Part shown: piece by piece, positions 62,183 through 64,000 of the stretch
Position numbering within the stretch: the stretch's first letter is position 1
Layout: each line of letters begins with the position of its first letter
DNA from: Ailanthus altissimus
Taxonomy: Eukaryota > Streptophyta > Magnoliopsida > Sapindales > Simaroubaceae
DNA: 64,000 bases
Direction: 5' to 3'
Assembly (NCBI GenBank): GCA_946807835.1
Contig: OX327697.1
Coordinates: forward strand, 22,330,001-22,394,000
The notes under the pieces: generated by a model
Seen by the model: only the letters and a program-made list of their open reading frames with translations
What the model was told of the DNA's origin: nothing
The model's database searches: none
Made by a program: the position numbers and the translations under genes

Positions 62183-64000
62183 CTAAGGACATCGTGGGGA
62201 AACAGCTCCAGTTTGAGCCAAATCATCGACATTTTTGCATTCTGCCATTACTTCTTTGTCTTTTTCATCTTCTCTTCGCAGGCTTACATTTTGCAACACA
62301 ATTCCCTCACATGGATATCGCTTGCTGCAATCAAATTTCACGGCCACTTCGGAAGCGCTTGTGCCTTTGATGTTTTTGTACACAACATTTTTCACTTGAA
62401 CTGCCGACTTCTGCAATAATTAGTTTACAAATATGAGTAAATGAAGAGATGGTAGATATATATTTCAACTTACTTACAAAAATGTTAATCCCATCAATCG
62501 CCACCATTGACAAGAGTACTTTGATAAGTACCTGTTGTTTGCAAGGTTCATCTTTGTCACAATAGTTTTGGTCTATCATTATGGGATTGGTCACGTTAAA
62601 CATTTCGATGTCTTGAAATTTGATGTTCCTTGCATATCCTGAACCTCCCTGCAATATTCATTTAAAAAAGACAAGTAGACATGACGAATGATTTTGATCG
62701 TATCTATAATAAGAGTATGATTTTTTATATATATTTTACTTAATTTTACCCATCATTAATTGATTACCTGCCATGTTTTGATCCTAACACCATTTGTGGT
62801 TCCAGAAAGCTTAGCTCCATTCACGGTTACTCCCGAAACATAAGCTTTTGAATTTCCTTCTCCCAAGCTTCCAATACTGAGCTCACCATAGAATATAAAT
62901 AAATAAACAAATAAGACAAATATTGCAGGATATGTACCCAGAAATATATAGATGGTGATACTGATACATTTCTATAGAAATTTTAGAGTTTAGAATGAGG
63001 CAATTAGAGTAGATTTCGTTACCTGATTCCATGGCCTGGTCCGCATGTTATCTTTTCGGCTTGCACATTTTGTGAACCATTTACAATTGATATACAATCA
63101 TCACCTTCAACAACAGAAATATAAAAGATATATAACTAAGACGACTGGTACAAGTTGAATATGTTAAACCTTATTATTTGTAATAATATATACCTGTTCC
63201 TATAGTAGAGCTTATAATCCGTATGTTCTGTGTTTCTGTGACATGAATTCCATCAGTATTGGGACTATCTTCTGGTGTAGTTACCACGAGATTAGAAGCT
63301 AGAACATTCTTGCATTTTTGAAAAGAAACATGTATTTGTTGTGCATTTTGAATGTTCAGATTCTTCACCACCAAATTCTCGCTATCATAGAACGTCAGGG
63401 CCTGCCAAGACATGCCACATATGTAGTTTAATTTCTACTCGTGTCATCTTAAGTGTTAGATTGCCACAAAAAGAAAATAGCTTATGATGAAATAAAAAAA
63501 TATATATTAATAATAAATTATCGTTGACAAGATTCTGATGCCATGATCACAGGCAGCTGAATATCCAATTTAAGAAACCCACAAGCTATTATTATAGCCA
63601 TATTATCACAAATAAAAGAAAAGAATTAAGTAGAGTTTTTTTATATTATTATTTTGGTTGATTCTTGTTTGGAATTTTAGATGTTATTCGAACATAAACA
63701 TATCATGACAATAGACATACCGTTGGTGCATCCTTGCATGGCTGAAAATCAGCAACAAAGAAAAGAAAAAGTCAGGCTTAAGATAAAGGAATTAAAACTT
63801 TGAAAGGAGAAATTCATAAATTATAGTACCATGTTTGAGAAATTTGAGTGGCAAATTAATTAATGGCTTACAAGTGATTTATCGATTTTGCATGAGTTTT
63901 TCCACCAAATCTTCCCATTTCCATTGATAGTTCCACCACCTTCAACTAATACATTTTGAACTTTGTCGAAAATAATCCAGTGCTTGCCATCTTTCTCGTA
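62183..64000 (-). CDS. Polygalacturonase (GH28 pectinase), 5' end beyond window
   Basis: Minus-strand exons, from the right: 63872-64000 (partial), 63721-63741 (a 7-codon micro-exon), 63194-63401, 63023-63104, 62768-62876, 62532-62648 and 62183-62410 with the stop. All introns are GT-AG (89-319 bp) and the frame is continuous. All four GH28 motifs are present: NTDG (63249-63260), GDDC across the 63105-63193 intron, GHG (63029-63037) and RIK (62777-62785), so catalytic Asp and His residues are intact. The enzyme hydrolyses alpha-1,4-galacturonan in pectin, acting in the cell wall; the secretion signal would lie outside the window. Intact as far as visible. Endo or exo action and paralogue cannot be told. 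Confidence 0.95.

Noticed and set aside
1..64000. CRISPR-like arrays or bacterial operons
   Set aside because: Tandem repeats here are short, adjacent and spacer-free; gene structure is that of a plant nucleus.

Overview
This is nuclear DNA of a flowering plant, probably a eudicot. Genes are few, split by GT-AG introns and encode plant families: an AN1/C2H2 zinc-finger stress-associated protein, cytosolic ribosomal protein uS5/RPS2, a GH28 polygalacturonase and a small plant membrane protein. Most of the 64 kb is AT-rich repeat DNA: Ty3/gypsy and Ty1/copia remnants, large solo LTRs, terminal-inverted-repeat (TIR) elements and one organelle-derived insert. No bacterial operons, CRISPR arrays or intact tRNA/rRNA genes were found.

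Layout. 1-1532: SAP11/16-like zinc-finger gene (minus strand, last codons beyond the left edge). 2126-14550: a decayed copia element (minus) split by an 11 kb Tat-like gypsy element (plus); the gypsy carries an antisense plant-mobile-domain gene, and its integrase is split by a 2.18 kb solo LTR with an exact 5-bp target duplication. 14810-18025: 34-bp tandem repeats and a long gypsy LTR with a tRNA-Met primer site. 19600-27010 and 34370-41040: two copies of a segment, each with an intact two-exon RPS2 gene (minus) and, upstream of it, a decayed second RPS2 5' end. Copy A also carries a TIR element with exon-like cargo and a roughly 1.27 kb organellar insert with a degraded trnH. Between the copies lies a dead copia element. 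41823-46016: two sister TIR elements, the second split by another copy of the 2.15 kb solo LTR. 47487-47819: intact small membrane-protein gene (plus). 51158-56143: a 5 kb nest of two Mutator-like elements, the inner with GC-rich hairpin islands and an exact 9-bp target duplication, the outer with long inverted arms around degenerate telomere-like DNA. 57034-61400: a hAT-like MITE and two dead copia elements facing each other. 62183-64000: 3' part of a polygalacturonase gene (minus).

The genes do not form a pathway. The main story is a ribosomal-protein gene kept in two intact copies while its neighbourhood duplicated and filled with nested transposons. All homology statements come from reading translations and comparing segments by eye; no database search was possible.
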